A stretch of 64,000 nt of DNA from Rosa chinensis (taxonomy: Eukaryota > Streptophyta > Magnoliopsida > Rosales > Rosaceae), in assembly GCF_002994745.2 (NCBI RefSeq), contig NC_037093.1, positions 32,713,884 through 32,777,883 of the forward strand, in the 5' to 3' direction. The position numbers were made by a program, and so were the translations under genes. Positions 1 to 11,900 of the stretch are shown here, piece by piece (the stretch's first letter is position 1; each line of letters starts with the position of its first letter). Under the pieces are notes generated by a model. It did no database searches. It was not told where the DNA came from and saw only the letters and a program-made list of their open reading frames with translations.

Positions 1-1331
1 AGCTCCAACAACATAGTCCGATGCATCACACATAAGCTCGAAGGGTAGACTCCAATCTGGAGGGCATATGATGGGGGCCGTGGTCAATAACTCCTTGAGC
101 TTTTCAAACGCCTTCTTGCAATCCTCATTGAACACAAAGGGCACATCCTTTTGCAATAGGGCATACATAGGTCTCGCCACCTTGGAGAAGTCTTTGATGA
201 ACCGCCTGTAAAATCCTGCATGGCCAAGAAAAGAGCGTACCTCCCTCACAGTTGTGGGGGAGGGTAAGTGACGTACAAGATCAAACTTAGCCTTATCTAC
301 CTCAATTCCCCTATAAGATATTATGTGTCCTAACACTATTCCTTGTGTCACCATGAAGTGACACTTCTCCCAATTCAGCACAAGGTTAGTTTCTACACAC
401 CTCTCAAGTATCAATCCTAGATTCTCTAAACAAGTATCAAAATCTTTACCAAAGACTCTAAAGTCGTCCATAAAGACTTCAATAATATTTTCAATGTATT
501 CTGAGAAAATGGAAAGCATACATCTTTGGAAAGTACCTGGTGTGTTGCATAAGCCAAAGGGCATGCGCCTATAAGCAAAGGTCCCAAAGGGGCATGTGAA
601 GGTCGTCTTATCCTGATCCTCGTGGGCTATGCAGATCTGGTTGTACCCACTATATCCGTCCAAGAAGCAATAGTAGGAATGGCCCGCTAAGCGCTCCAAC
701 ATCTGGTCAATAAAAGGCAAGGGCATATGATCCTTCCTCGTTGTGGCATTCAGCTTCTGGCAGTCTATACATACCCTATGACCAGTGACTAATCTCTGGG
801 GCACTAGCTCATTATCCTCGTTCTTCACCACTGTCACCCCAGACTTCTTGGGCACCACTTGCACTGGAGAGACCCACTTACTATCAGAAATGGGGTAGAT
901 CACCCCACAATCTAGCAACTTGATCACCTCATCTTGGACCACCTTCATCATGGGCTGATCCCTTTGATATCTGCCAGAGTCCAACCAATGGCAGTCTTGT
1001 GCTTCTTCAACACGTCCACCAACTTTCTTTCTTGCTCTACCTCCAGTGTTGATGATATGATCACTGGGAGGGTCTCTTTTTCTCCTAGGTACGCGTACTT
1101 CAAATGCTCAAGGAGTACCTTCAATTCCAACTTGGGTGCCTGAAAAATAGAGGGTAGCATTTTATTAGTAGCAACCGGAATTGACGAATAGGAAATTGAC
1201 CTCTTTATAGGCTGAGCTTCCAGTGAGGCCACAGTCTTGATCACTCTAGGCTCCTCAACGTCCCACTCAACCATTGGGATAGGTTCCCCATTTACATCAT
1301 ATCTGACCCCCTCCTCTAGGGTCAGAGCCAT
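1..1331 (-). pseudogene. Athila pol: reverse transcriptase region, broken
   Basis: From about 930 down to 1 the minus strand is open and reads as a Ty3/gypsy reverse transcriptase: a CIDCQKLNATT block, DGYSGYNQI, FMDDF at the catalytic site, then GHIISYRGIEVDKAK and a connection domain ending in CDASDYVVGA, the start of RNase H. The part at 1331-948 (GWTLADIKGISP) is the segment that normally leads into the reverse transcriptase but ends in a stop. Comparison with the family suggests that ~70 nt of conserved linker is missing between ISP and the downstream PMMKVVQDEV, with a frame change at the join. The protein would copy element RNA into DNA in a virus-like particle; this copy could not. 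Family knowledge: Athila has FMDD or FVDD rather than YVDD. Confidence 0.9.
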
Positions 1332-1334
1332 TGC

Positions 1335-2918
1335 TTAAGAGAAAACCTGCTCGAGTGAATCAACTACATCAATAGCAAAGCAAGGTTTCAAATCAGAAAC
1401 AGGGTACCTCATGGCTTCAAGAATGTTGAAGTGTATAACATCACCATCAAACTCCATGGTGAGAGTCCCTTTGTACACGTCAATTTTAGTTCTTGCAGTC
1501 CTCATAAAGGGACGCCCTAAAAGTAGTGGTGTGGTATTTAGGGGCGATTCCTCCATGTCCAATACGTAGAAATCCGCAGGGAATATCAGATGGTTTACCT
1601 GCACAAGAAAATCCTCAACATACCCTTGAGGGTATTTGTTAGACCTATCAGCAAGTTGAATGACAACATTATCCCTCTTAAGAGGGCCTAGACCTAGGCA
1701 CACATACAAATTATAAGGCTTAACATTTATGGATGCCCCTAAGTCTAACATCACATTTTCAAACCTGGTGTCACCAATGATACAGAGAACAGAAAAACTC
1801 CCTGGGTCCTTCAACTTTGGTGGTAGCTTCCTCTGGATAATGGCTGATACCGTCTTGCTCATTTTCACCACCTCCTTCTCTCTTGTCTGCCTCCTTGTGA
1901 TGCATAGCTCCTTCAAGAACTTGGCGTATTTAGGCACCTGTTTGATGCACTCGATCAAGGGCATGTTCACTTGAACCTTCTTGAAGATTTCCAAGATCTC
2001 TTGATCAGATTTATCTTTCTTTGTCTTGGCAAACCTGCTTGGGAAAGGTATAGAAACAACTGGGTTAGTCTTAACTAAACCACTAGAATTAGGAATTGCA
2101 CCTTTGGGTGCCTCAGCTTGGAGCAAGTCAACTTCCACCCTTGATGTAGCTAGGTCCTTCTCAACATCCTTCTTAGACACCTCCACAATGTCTTCTTCTT
2201 CATTATGGGCCACTTGGGCCTTTTTGTGGGCTCTGGGAGGGTCAACTAGTACTCGCCCACTCCTAGTGATGATGGCTTGGGCGTGCTCATTCCTTGGGTT
2301 AGGCACTCTGTTGCTTGGAAGTTTCCCTGTTTCAGCAATCCGGCCCATGAAATCCACCACTTGGCCCATTTGATTCTTGAGCTCTGCAATATCCTTTGAA
2401 TGGGTCGCCCGTCCTACAACCAAAGCTTGAGTAGCCGTGTTAAGTTGTTGTTGCCCCGCAGCAAGGGACTTCAATAGTTCATCATAATTAGGGGCACTCA
2501 AAGTATTAGAAATAGGAGGTATAGGGACAGAATTGGGAATACCAAAAGTTTGAGGTACCTGAGGCCTCAAAAACAAACCTGGTGGGCGTTGAGAATTCTG
2601 ACCTGGGCCTTGAGGTGGTCTCAAGGTGTTATCATTGTTGGCCCAACGGAAGTTGGGGTGGTCTCTGAGCCCAGGGTTGAAAGTATTGGAGTAAGGGTTG
2701 TACCTCGGGCCTCCTTGACCTCCTTGATACCCTAGGGCGTTAACAGATTCCCATCCTTCTAGAGAGGCAAGCTGGGGACATTTATCTGTGGGGTGCCCTT
2801 GAGTCGAGCACATCCCACACACTTGAGCCATTGCTTCACCACCATTAATGTTTAAGACTTGAGACAGTAGAGTAGACATCTTGTTGACCTTGTCTTCAAG
2901 AGCAGAGTTAGTGGACAC
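1335..2918 (-). pseudogene. Athila gag C-terminal/protease segment
   Basis: An open 527-codon stretch in frame with the gag segment upstream and the pol segment downstream, separated from each by a single in-frame TAA (ends 2934 and 1335). Near its start it has CGMCSTQGHPTDKCP, a CCHC-type knuckle with unusual spacing as in Athila gag. A Pro/Asn-rich linker and a basic region follow. At roughly residues 390-400 is the aspartic protease signature DLGASINV, with LLGRPFM about 90 residues later, the second conserved retropepsin block. The protease would cleave the Gag-Pol polyprotein. The two single stops suggest that point mutations, not rearrangement, broke this part. Confidence 0.88.
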
Positions 2919-2933
2919 CTCATGTACCCTCCG

Positions 2934-3886
2934 TTAAGAGGAAAGCACCCCCTCATATTGTTGATAATTTAGTGCACGATTAGTAAGTAGCACCTTGGCA
3001 TTAGCAGGTGTCTTATCCATAAAGGATCCTCCAGCAGCAGCATCTAACAGACCACGCACATTAGCGGTGAGTCCTTCATAAAAATAGGTAAGGAGGGACC
3101 CCTCACTCATCCCATGGTTAGGGCATGATGCTACAAGGCTTTTAAACCTGTCCCAATAATTGCAGAAATTCTCCTCATGTCCTTGCGTAATTCCACTAAT
3201 CTGCTTCCTCAAAACAGTGACCTTTGAGGCAGGAAAGTACTTCGTAAGGAACTCGCCCTTCATCCTATCCCAAGTGTTGATAGTGCCAGCAGGCAGCTCA
3301 AATAGCCAAGTCTTGGCCTTGTCCTCTAAAGTAAAGGGAAATGCCTTCATCTTCAAGATATTGATATCAGCTCCTTTAGGGCACATACTCCCACAGACAA
3401 ACTCGAACTCCTTGAGATGCTTGTTGGTGTCTTCACTACTCATCCCATGAAACTTGGGTAGGTGATGCAGAAACCCACTCTTTAACTCAAAATCATCATT
3501 AAGCCCCTCTCCTGGTTCTGGATAGGCAATGCATAAGGGCGCAGCAGCCCCACCTGTAGGATTAGATAGTTGCCTAATAGTCTCAGCCATTGGTGCCTGT
3601 ACTTGCTCAACACGGGCGTGCTCTTCCTCTTCTGTGTCTGCAACGTCCTCTTCAGTGACCTCTTCTTCTTCTTCCTCTTCAAAGACTTGTTCTTCTCCTT
3701 CTTCAGAATGGTCAGGTTTGTTGACCTCCTCGGTTGATCTAGTTGAGGAGTTATAATTGAATAGCTAGAGTCCTGAGAATCCCTCCTTTCTAGAGGAGGG
3801 CGGTCTGAAAAAGTGAGTTCTGCCCTTTGCTTAGCACGTTCCAATTTTTCAAAGAGCTCTTTAGTCTTATCAGAGACAGTAGACAT
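2934..3886 (-). pseudogene. Athila gag (capsid region), frameshifted
   Basis: The capsid-like retrotransposon gag domain lies at 3590-2934 (GFLHHLPKFHGM, WLFELPAGTINTWD, FLTKYFPASK, LLTYFYEGL, ending SSxxALNYQQYEGV-like). A plausible start is the ATG at 3886 (MSTVSDKTKELFEKL). The reading frame changes between that start and the capsid domain, near 3720, where an acidic run (EEEEEEVTEEDVADTEEEE in the capsid frame) is read as a basic run in the other frame. An indel in this GAA/AAG-rich stretch is the likely cause. The product would form the particle shell. Downstream it is joined in frame, through a TAA, to the knuckle/protease segment. Confidence 0.88.
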
Positions 3887-4882
3887 TCATGGACCTTTAA
3901 GACCAAATCAAGTGTTAGTAACATGTACAAGGTTCGAAATACAAACATTATGTGTTTCCTACTTTCTAAGTTACTTTTACATTTACATACTTAGGTACTG
4001 GAATAGAGGACCTCATTTGTGCAATGGGACTATAGAACAGCTACCCTCGACAAAGTCATGTTTAATCCAATATACCTTTAGCAGGTCACACATCATTTTT
4101 TTTTTTTTTTTTATAAACATAGTTAATATCTCAATTGATTCCAAGTTGTAAGTCGAGCCCAATAGAAACCACTACTATTGATGAGATACGATATAGGGAT
4201 AGTCGCCTAGACATAAGTCTCTTTCCTTTGTTTCAGAAGGCCGAATGGCCAGATTAAGAGGTAAGTGAGAGGGAGGACTCATTTTAGTGATACTATGGAG
4301 GCTACTCCCTCATTGAGGTTTAGGCCCCTATTGGCTACTCCCACACAGTGGTTTAGGCTCATTCTATAGTATCTCTGAGATCCAATTGAACCCATCACCC
4401 AGGGTCTCAACCTAAGACACCATCCGTATGCGCCCCTTACTCAGCTGGGAAATTAACTTATGTGTTAGACCGTTCTCCAAGTGCTAATAAAGGCCGCCCT
4501 CAACCTCAAGAGACCTTAGTAAGGTACTAATGAAGGGTTTAGGCCAATATTAACAAAAGGGCTCTTGTCTACTCATACGATTTTACACACTTAAACAATT
4601 AAGTATTTAGTTAAATCCATAACCTAAGTATATTAATCTTAGTGAAACACATTCAATTTACAATATGGTTAAAAAAAAAAAAACAACTTCTAAAAATTGT
4701 ACAACAATGATAAAAGACATGCTTAATTTCGTAACACTCATAAAACTTAAACTAAATCACAATTAAAGCTTGGCCTAACCGAAAACGCAATTTGTCACCA
4801 TTCCACAAGTGTAGTACAAAAATTAGCATGCATTCTATATAAACAACAAAATTGATGACACTTTAAGCGTTTGAGATTTTAA
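3887..4882 (-). other. Athila untranslated leader
   Basis: About 1 kb lies between the primer-binding site and the gag start and shows no convincing coding frame. It contains a T20-like homopolymer run near 4097-4112 and an A-run near 4670. A long leader is usual in Athila elements. Confidence 0.7.
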
Positions 4883-4903
4883 CAATCCCCGGCAACGGCG
4901 CCA
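4883..4903 (-). promoter_or_regulatory. Athila primer-binding site (tRNA-Asp type)
   Basis: The minus strand reads TGGCGCCGTTGCCGGGGATT here, five bases (spacer 4904-4908) inside the LTR end. This is the known Athila-type site, matched to the 3' end of a tRNA (tRNA-Asp in the literature), where minus-strand DNA synthesis begins. Confidence 0.88.
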
Positions 4904-4908
4904 AAAAT

Positions 4909-6592
4909 TGATGCGGCTTAAATAGCCTCACAATTTAACCCTGCAAAATGTAGTTGTCAGTATAGGATAAGCAGGAATCGTTCAGTCCGAGGATTGTAGG
5001 GTACACCTACACAAAAAGGTCAATTAACAAATAAAAGAATAAAATGGGGGGTTTTGAATTTTGGTTCCTAATCTACTTAAAATAAAAACAAAACAAATAA
5101 ACCTATATACAATAATCGACTTCCCTAACCTAGACCTATACCACTAAGAAATTACTAAGTGTAAAAAGAGAAAATCCATTTCAACATGCTACAAAAATGT
5201 GCCAATCTTTAATGCCTAGATAAGAGCTCAAATGAAAAGCCTCAGCGGATCAATCCACTTATCTGATTCATTCTAATGTAGGCTTGGATCGGAAAAGTCC
5301 TTACCAAGCCTAATACTACTAATTTTCGAAAACACTCAGCATAATTCTCTTAACTAGTAGTATTATCTAACCCTCGAATCAACTCACATGTGCAAATTAA
5401 CCATTACACATAGAATTTAACACGTAATTTCCAGAATCATTTAATCATTAAAGCATGATTTTTACCACCCGTTAGAACTAATTACTACTTGTTTAACTCA
5501 GCGTCTTAACAAATAACAATTACTCTTGGCAAATTAAGCAAACACACAAGAACACTCAACGTGATTCTAGCATGCAAACTTATGAACCTAACTCTAAAAA
5601 TTACCTAAACACGTAAAAGGGCACAAGATTGTAACATGCATCATAAAAGAATTCTCGAAATTAACTCAATAATAAACTGAAAATCTCAAAAATATTAATA
5701 AAAATATTCTGAAAATTCCGTGTCCCCAATTACACAACTCGCAAATTGAAACACACAAAACCGAAATAAAAATTGTAAGTAGAGTCATAGCTACACTTTG
5801 AAGCTTTTCTCAGTGGCTTAGCAACACGGTGATGAACTCGTCTCTACTATGGTGGTGGAGCGTCCTTGACTCAGTGCCTTAGAGCTTTGTAGATTGATGG
5901 ATGTTTGGTGTCACGGTCTTGTAGGTGATGAAAGTTAAAGGAGTGAATTGGGCAGAGTCTCGGAAAAGTTTTTGGCCAGGAAGTGATGCAAATTCAGTTC
6001 TGGACATTACCTATTTATAGGGGAGCATTGGTTGGCTTTTGTCGATCATACCCTTCATCATTGGACGGATGAGATTGCATCGTATTTCCTTTAATTTTCC
6101 AGCTGAAACATCTCCTTTAAGGCTTTAACTCCTCTCATAATGGGGTCTTTTAACAAGCTGAAACGTCTTTCTCTTTTATTTTCCAGTTGAAACATCTTTC
6201 TCCTTTATTCCCCAACTGAAAAACGTCTTTCTCCTTTATTCTCCAGCTAAAAACGTCTTTCTCCTTTATTTCTCTTCTTCATTGCTTGGTCAAATGTCTT
6301 AAATGCTTTATTTTATGACTCCATCATTGCTGTTTCCAAGAGTTCCACCAGGCAAGGTTTCCTACAACAAGCAGGAGAATATCAGAATTTTCTAGAGAAA
6401 ATAAAGGGAATTAAAATGTAAAGACCGCAAAAATAGTCGACAGTGAGGAATCCTGATCCAGCTAGGATTTTTCATGAATTTTACTTTTTCCGCCTATTTC
6501 ACTCCAAACACTCAACAAGACACTCAAAATGACTTAATGACTCAAAACACTAAACTAAGGGAGAAATAAGGCTAAAATGAGGCACATAATCA
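4909..6592 (-). repeat. Athila 5' LTR (1,684 bp)
   Basis: The left boundary is TGATGCGGC next to the primer-binding spacer. The right boundary is CA at 6591-6592, where the CACTA transposase reading frame resumes. On the minus strand the LTR runs TGATTATGTG...GCCGCATCA. It shares a clear block near its 3' end (CAATTTAACCCTG, AAAATGTAGTTGTCAGTATA) with the solo LTR at 32735-34820, so the two are related Athila LTRs. It has a run of pyrimidine-rich CGTCTTTCTCCTTTATT motifs repeated around 6160-6290. Confidence 0.85.
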
Positions 6593-8968
6593 ATAATATC
6601 ATCACACTTTTTTACTCGTATCACACAGAAATCTACTGCTTCCTCAGCAATATAAGCTTTAGCCATACAACCTTGAGGACGATTGCGATTTCTCACATAG
6701 TCTTTTAGGACACTCATGTACCGTTCAAATGGGTACATGTAATGCAAATATACAGGACGACATAACCGCACTTCTCTAATAAGGTGGACTGTGAGATGCA
6801 CCATTATATCAAAAAAAAAAGGTGGGAATATCTTCTCAAGTAAACACAAAGTCTCAACAAGACCAGCTTGAATTTCATCTAGCTGTAAAACATCAATGGT
6901 CTTGCTGCATAAAGCATTGAAGAACACACAAAATCTTGTAATTGCATATCTCACATGCTTAGGTAACACTGCATGGATAGCTACCGGAATGACATGTTGG
7001 ATAAGTATATGACAATCGTGAAACTTAAGACCAAAAAGCTTCAACTCGTGCATAGAAACCAGATTTTTAAAATTTGACGAGAAATTTTTTGGTCCCTTAA
7101 ATCCAAACAAAGAACCACAAAATGATTGTTTTTCTTTCTTTGACAGTGTATAATGGCAGGGAGATATGTCTTTTTTTATGCCTTCCTTAGGTGCCAACCC
7201 TTTTCGCAAACCTTTTTCCTCAAGATCCTTTCTTGCTGCAACAATATCTTTACTTTTTCCAAGGATGTTCAGCAACGTTCCAATTAGGCTCTTGCATACG
7301 TTTTTCTCAATGTGCATCACATCTAAACAATATCTAACATGCAATGAACTCCAATACGGTAGATCAAAGAACACTGATTTTTTTTGTCCAACAAGTAGTA
7401 AGCAGATCATTGACCACCTTTTTGTTTTTAACATTAACTTCATCTCTGGCCTTCCCTTTTCCAAGCTGAACTTTGACCTTTGGTTTTTTAGAATTCAACA
7501 GTTTCTACCCCTACGGTGGTTTAATTCCTTTGACTTTTACTAGAATTTCCTCCCCGCTTAATGGATGTGGAACAGTTCCAAACTCTTGCTGACCATTAAA
7601 TGGACTCTTTTGTTTTCTGAAAAAATGATCACTTGGTAGATATTTTCGATGGCCAGCAAATGAAACCTTATTACCAAACTTCAGCCATTCAGAATGTGTA
7701 TTATCACTGCAATTTGGACACGCTTTATATCTCTTGACACTACAACCACACAAATTCCTATATGCAGGAAAGTCATTTATTGTCTAGAGCAAAATAGCCT
7801 CTAACATAAAGGTCTCTTGTCTGTATGCATCATATGCCTTGACACTAACATCCCACAGAGTTTTTAAATCATCTACCAATGGTGCCAAATAGACATCGAT
7901 GTCATTATCCGGCTGTTTAGGACCAGATATTAACATTGTTAGCATAATAAATTTTCTTTTCATACACAACCACGGTGGTAGGTTATAGAAGACCATAAGA
8001 ACCGGCCAACAACTATAACTACTACTAAGAGAACCATGAGGATTGATTCCATCTGCTGAAATTTCCAATCAGAGGTTTCTAGGGTCATCCCCAAAACCTG
8101 GCCACATGTGATCTACAAGCTTCCATGAAGGAGAGTCCGCAGGATGCCGATCTTCTTCTCTTTCTGTGGCATGCCATGTTAAGTTTTTTGCTGTATCCCT
8201 ATTACAAAACATCCTTCTAAATCTAGGGATTGGGGGAAAATACCACAAAACCTTTGCTGGTACTTGTTTTTTCTTAACTCCACTCGAATTCTTACTAGCC
8301 TTCCATCTAGACACACCACAAGTAGGACATACATATGCTTCTGAATACTCCATCCTATATAGGATGCAATCATTAGGGCATGTGTGTATTTTCTCATACT
8401 CCATCCCCAAAGACCTCAATGTCTTCTTTGCTTCATACAAGGTTGAAGGCATCTCATTCATTTGTGGAAGTAGTTCTTGTAAGAATTTCAATAATGCTGA
8501 AAAGCTTTTATTAGGCCACCCACCTTGTGCTTTCAAGTTATACAATCTGACTAGAGTTGATAACTTAGTAAACTTCACACAACCAAGATATATAGATTTC
8601 TAGGCATCTTCTATCAACTTCTCAAATACTTCTAGATTGCTAACAAATTCATCATTTGTAGCTTCGACCATCTCTACAGTGTTTTCCATAAAAATGTTTC
8701 AATGTAGCTTTCCCAGATTCCATTTTTTCTTTCCAGATCTGAACTAGGAATAGGCTCTCCATCCTAATACCATGTAACATAGCTCTGATCAATACCATAA
8801 CAAATTAAATGATTTGTAACCTCCTTGATAATCTATGGTTTAACATGTCCGTCCACATTCTAAACAAGGACAATGAATGGAACTAGGATCAGCAGCATGG
8901 TGTAGAGCAAATTCACAAAAACGATCAACCCCATTCTTGTATTCATCTGATCTTCTATCCCTAGACAT
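6593..8968 (-). pseudogene. CACTA (En/Spm) TNP2-type transposase, degenerate
   Basis: The minus strand starts at ATG 8968 (MSRDRRSDEYKNGVDRF, then CPCLEC), the transposase-associated N-terminal domain. It continues through an N-terminal TNP2 block (CPNDCILYR, CPTCGVSRWK, WHATERE) and then the core (SYSCWPV, YNLPPWLCMK, DIDVYLAPLVDDLKTLWD). Next come a zinc-rich patch (CPNCSDNTHS), FFDLPYW with CLDVMHIEKNVCKSLIGTLL, and the DUF4218 domain (HILIQHVIPVAI, YLHYMYPFERYM). Several stops and frame changes (for example between 8069 and 8068 and between 7784 and 7753) show it is dead. The C-terminus is cut off at 6592 by the Athila LTR: the frame reads into the LTR and stops at 6550. The protein would bind CACTA ends and excise the element. 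Confidence 0.93.
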
Positions 8969-8969
8969 C

Positions 8970-11900
8970 CAGAGGTAGCGGCTGAACTCACCCAGTTTCT
9001 ACGTGACAATGCCGCCGTCTTTGCATGGTCCTACACCGACATGCCAGGGATCTCCCCTGAAATCATCACACACAAGTTGAGCATAAAACCATCCTTCTAT
9101 CCTGTCAAGTAGCGGCGAAGGGCCTTTGATGAAGAGAGGTATCAGACAATAGGAGAGGAAGTCGCCAAACTCCAGAACATCGGGTTCATCCGCCAAGTCA
9201 ATTACCCTAAGTGGATTTCCAACCTGGTAATGGTCAAGAAACCTAGCGGAATGTGGCAGATGTGTGTCGACTTCAAGGGCCTCAACAAGACATGCCCCAA
9301 GGACAGATTCCCGCTACCCCGCACAGATTAGTTGGTTGATGCAACCGCCGGACACGAGCTACTTAGCATGATGGACGCTTTCTCAGGCTACAATCAGATC
9401 AAGATGCACCCCGGGGACCAAGAGTGCATTGCCTTCACCACCGACAAGGGCCTATACTATTACAATGTCATGCCCTTCGGTTTGAAGAATGCCGGTGCAA
9501 CCTATCAGCGGTTGATGAATACCATGTTTGCTGAGCACCTCGGCAAGATAATAGAGGTCTACGTGGATGATATGTTGGTAAAAAGCATCAAGGCCAGCAG
9601 ACACGTGGAAAACCTCATTATCATATTCGCCATTCTCTTGGCTTATGGTATGCGCCTCAACCCAGAAAAATGTTTCTTTGGAGTCACCGCCAGCAAATTT
9701 CTGGGCTACATAGTCAGTGAACGGGGCATAGAGGCCAATCCTGACAAGGTGCAAGCCATCCTGAACATGAAGGCCCCAGAGTGAAAGGTACACGTTTAGA
9801 GCCTCCAGGGAAAGCTAACAGCTCTCTCTTGGTTCATCTCCAGACTCACCGACAAATGTCTCCCATTTTTCAAAGTGCTGAAAAACACACACAAGAAAGT
9901 AATTGACTGGACCCCAGAGTGTGAGGCGGCATTCCAGAGCTTGAAGGAATACTTGGCAGCAGTCCCACTTCTTTCCATTCCGGTACAGGGTGAGACACTA
10001 TACATCTACCTAGCGGTATCCCTATTAGCGGTAAGCTGCGCCATGGTACTATGAGAGGGCCAGGAGGATCTCCCAGTATTCTACTCCGGCAGGGGCATGA
10101 ATGGGGTGGAGACGAGATATCTCCCTTTGGATAAGCTCCCTCTCGCACTCATTGTCGCCGCTAGGCACCTCCGCCAATACTTTCAGGCTCACACAATTCA
10201 TTTCCTAACAAACCAACCGCTGAGGCAAGTAATGCAGAACCCTGAGCACTCCGAGCTCAGCGAGTTCGACATTGACTACAAGCCAAGGACCGCCATGAAA
10301 GGCCAGGCAGTGGCAGATTTCATCGCTGAACTCACCAAGTGTCAGGATGAACCCAACCTAGGGGCACAATAGGCTAACATAGAAATGGCAACCGCTGGGG
10401 AACCAGCCCCCCAGCAGCAGTCAAACTGAAACCTCCACGTAGATGGCTCCGCCTACGCCAAGGCCTGCGACGCAGGAGTCATCTTCATGGGACTAGCGAG
10501 ACTAAACATGGAATACGCGTTAAAATTCAATTTCAAAGCCTCAAACAACATGGCTGAGTATGAAGCACACATTGCCGGCTTACTCCTCGCCATCGATTCA
10601 GGAGCTGACAGTGTCAACCAATGTTCTAAAAAACAGCCGCCCAGGCCGCTTAGGAGCTGGGCGGCAAGAGATAGAGGCGAGTAAGGGTTAATCGGCGGCC
10701 TTAGGAGGAGAGAAGTTAGACGGCCGCCCCCCTGGTCGGTCTGGGCGGTTCGGGCGTCTAGGCGGTTTTCCTTTATTTTAATGTGTTTGCAAAAGTGCTA
10801 AACCTAAACACCGAAAGCATTCGATCCCAAATCAGACCGCAGCTTTCGCTCTGCAGCTCTGCTTCACTCCTCGTCTCCTCCACCGTACCTCTTCTCCACG
10901 CTTCCACCGCAGCTCCCCTAAGTCACCGAAGCTCAATTGCGCCCTTCCACAACAGCTCCCCCCAAGCCACAGCAGCTCCCCGAGCGACCGAAACTCCATT
11001 GTTCCTCTGCTCCACCACCTCAGACTTCCTCTGCTCCACGCTACCTTCAAACTCCCGGTTGTCATTCCTAAAATCGACCCAATCGTCTATGCATTTCAAG
11101 AGTTCTCGTAAGTTCTTATCTTTAATCTCATAAATTAAATTCAGATGCGATTTGATGATTGCGTTTTGCTTCAGAATTTGATTAATGAAAGAAAAAAGTG
11201 AAATTTTGATTGTTTTGGAAGAGAAGTGAAAGAAAAGTTTGAAAATTTGATTGGTTTATAACTTTATATGGTAGAAGACTAGAAGAGTGTATGGAGTAGC
11301 TGATTTGAGCTGGGCTAAGCTCAAGTTTACAGTTTCAGAAGATTGATGAATGCCAATTAATTGTTCTGTATTCTGGGTAAACTAGAAAAGTGATAATCTG
11401 GGTAACTGGGTTTGAATGTTTGATAATCAATCTGCTTGTTGCTGAATGCTGATAATTACTGCCTCTAAATCTGATTTGTATGAATGCCATCGTTACTCTG
11501 CTAGTCTGCGAATTTCAATTTCTTCTGGAATCTGGATATGAAAGTATGAAACTGTTGGTTTGTTGTTGGCTTTATGGATGCTTATTTAGGACTCTCTTAA
11601 AATTTGAACATTCTAGGTGCAATTTTATCACTTTAGTCTTTAATCTTTATGTATGCTTATTTAGGACTCTCTTAAAATTTGAATATTCTAGATTTCTAGG
11701 TGCAATTTTATTACTCTTTGAGTCTTTATAAGTTTATATATTTTTAATTACATAAATAAAAGCTATAAAAATTAAATGAAAATTAAAAAATACAAAACCG
11801 CCTAGGCACCCGCCTAGTCGCCTGGGCGCTCCTCCCCAGCCCACTACCCGATTAGCGCCTAGCGATTTTTCGAACCTTGGTGTCAACATATTCAGCGACT

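Larger units (their letters stand above)
1..6592 (-). mobile_element. Athila-lineage Ty3/gypsy retrotransposon, partial
   Basis: Read on the minus strand the order is 5' LTR (4909-6592), primer-binding site, ~1 kb leader, gag, zinc knuckle and protease, then reverse transcriptase, which runs off the left window edge. RNase H, integrase and the 3' LTR would lie outside. The lineage call rests on the gag wording (HLPKFHGM, KHLKEFEFVC, FYEGL), a protease with DLGAS, a reverse transcriptase with the FMDD variant of YxDD, and a primer site starting TGGCGCCGTTGCC. The coding region has in-frame stops, a frameshift and a small deletion, so the copy is dead. The right end interrupts a CACTA TNP2 gene, so it inserted after that CACTA did. 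Its target duplication cannot be checked because the other end is absent. Confidence 0.92.

Noticed and set aside
9332..9784. Active reverse transcriptase gene
   Set aside because: The YVDD motif is intact, but the frame is closed by stops on both sides and gag is missing.
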